14,367 bases of DNA from an uncultured Eubacteriales bacterium (GTDB taxonomy: Bacteria > Bacillota > Clostridia > Christensenellales > Borkfalkiaceae), in assembly GCA_900545325.1 (NCBI GenBank), contig UQZE01000044.1, positions 1 through 14,367 on the forward strand, in the 5' to 3' direction. The position numbers and the translations under genes are program-made. The stretch's first letter is position 1, and every line of letters starts with the position of its first letter. A model generated the notes under the pieces. It did no database searches. It was not told the origin of the DNA and saw only the letters and a list, made by a program, of their open reading frames with translations. Positions 14,298-14,367 of this stretch are shown in pieces.

Positions 14298-14367
14298 TCA
14301 GCATGAAACTGTCTTTAAGAAATCGAGCACTTCCCGAAGGTAGGGCAGGGAGGGCACGGCTCCCTTC
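14298..14367 (-). CDS. C-terminal end of an unidentified minus-strand gene (partial)
   Basis: One minus-strand frame is open from the right edge to a TGA at 14298-14300. It ends in a plausible protein tail, SLPYLREVLDFLKTVSC. It stops 14 bases before the hairpin stem of the shared terminator, as expected for a convergent gene. A second frame stays open to a TAA but gives a less protein-like sequence. Only about 22 residues are visible, so no function can be given. Confidence 0.5.
   Translation of the reverse strand, partial: KGAVPSLPYLREVLDFLKTVSC

Noticed and set aside
1..14367. CRISPR arrays, tRNA or rRNA genes, insertion sequences, riboswitches
   Set aside because: Apart from the short inverted repeats and terminators listed, I saw no regularly spaced direct repeats, tRNA-like cloverleaf, transposase reading frame or long structured leader.

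Overview
The window looks like chromosomal DNA from a member of the Firmicutes, probably class Clostridia (inference). It shows consensus sigma-A type promoters, purine-rich AGGAGG ribosome sites, short lipoprotein signal peptides, a two-permease sugar ABC importer without its own ATPase, and an ArsR-like regulator of a kind I associate with clostridial sugar loci. Nearly all genes lie on the minus strand; only the regulator is on the plus strand. GC is high in the central operon (about 60% in a line I counted) and lower on the left (about 44-48%), falling to 33% in the first 180 bases.

Layout in minus-strand reading order, right to left. At the right edge is the tail of an unidentified gene (14298-14367), converging on the regulator through a shared terminator. 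The regulator (13252-14226, plus) diverges from a seven-gene operon: lipoprotein solute-binding protein, MalF-like permease, MalG-like permease, an 800-residue lipoprotein with CBM9-like modules, an 875-residue GH43-like lipoprotein with accessory beta-sandwich domains, and two tandem paralogues resembling the DUF4838 family. Neighbouring genes overlap by four bases or are separated by 1-11 bases throughout, so this is one transcription and translation unit of about 10 kb (13087-2959). A ribokinase (1964-2884) follows, with its own near-consensus promoter and a terminator. A 273-base AT-rich gap separates it from a surface-glycan pair: a PglE-like aminotransferase and a PglC-like phosphoglycosyl transferase cut by the left edge.

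Proposed working (inference): the two large lipoproteins capture and perhaps trim a glycan at the cell surface. The ABC importer brings in the oligosaccharide, powered by an ATPase encoded elsewhere. The DUF4838-like proteins, which lack signal peptides, act on it in the cytoplasm, and the ribokinase phosphorylates a released sugar. The regulator probably senses an imported sugar and acts at a 16-bp perfect palindrome between the two divergent promoters. The substrate cannot be read from the sequence.

The features most worth a second look are the tandem short cytoplasmic DUF4838-like pair, the GH43-like protein with Asn where the catalytic base is expected, the probably leaderless regulator mRNA with its palindrome, and an abrupt composition break inside the phosphoglycosyl transferase gene.
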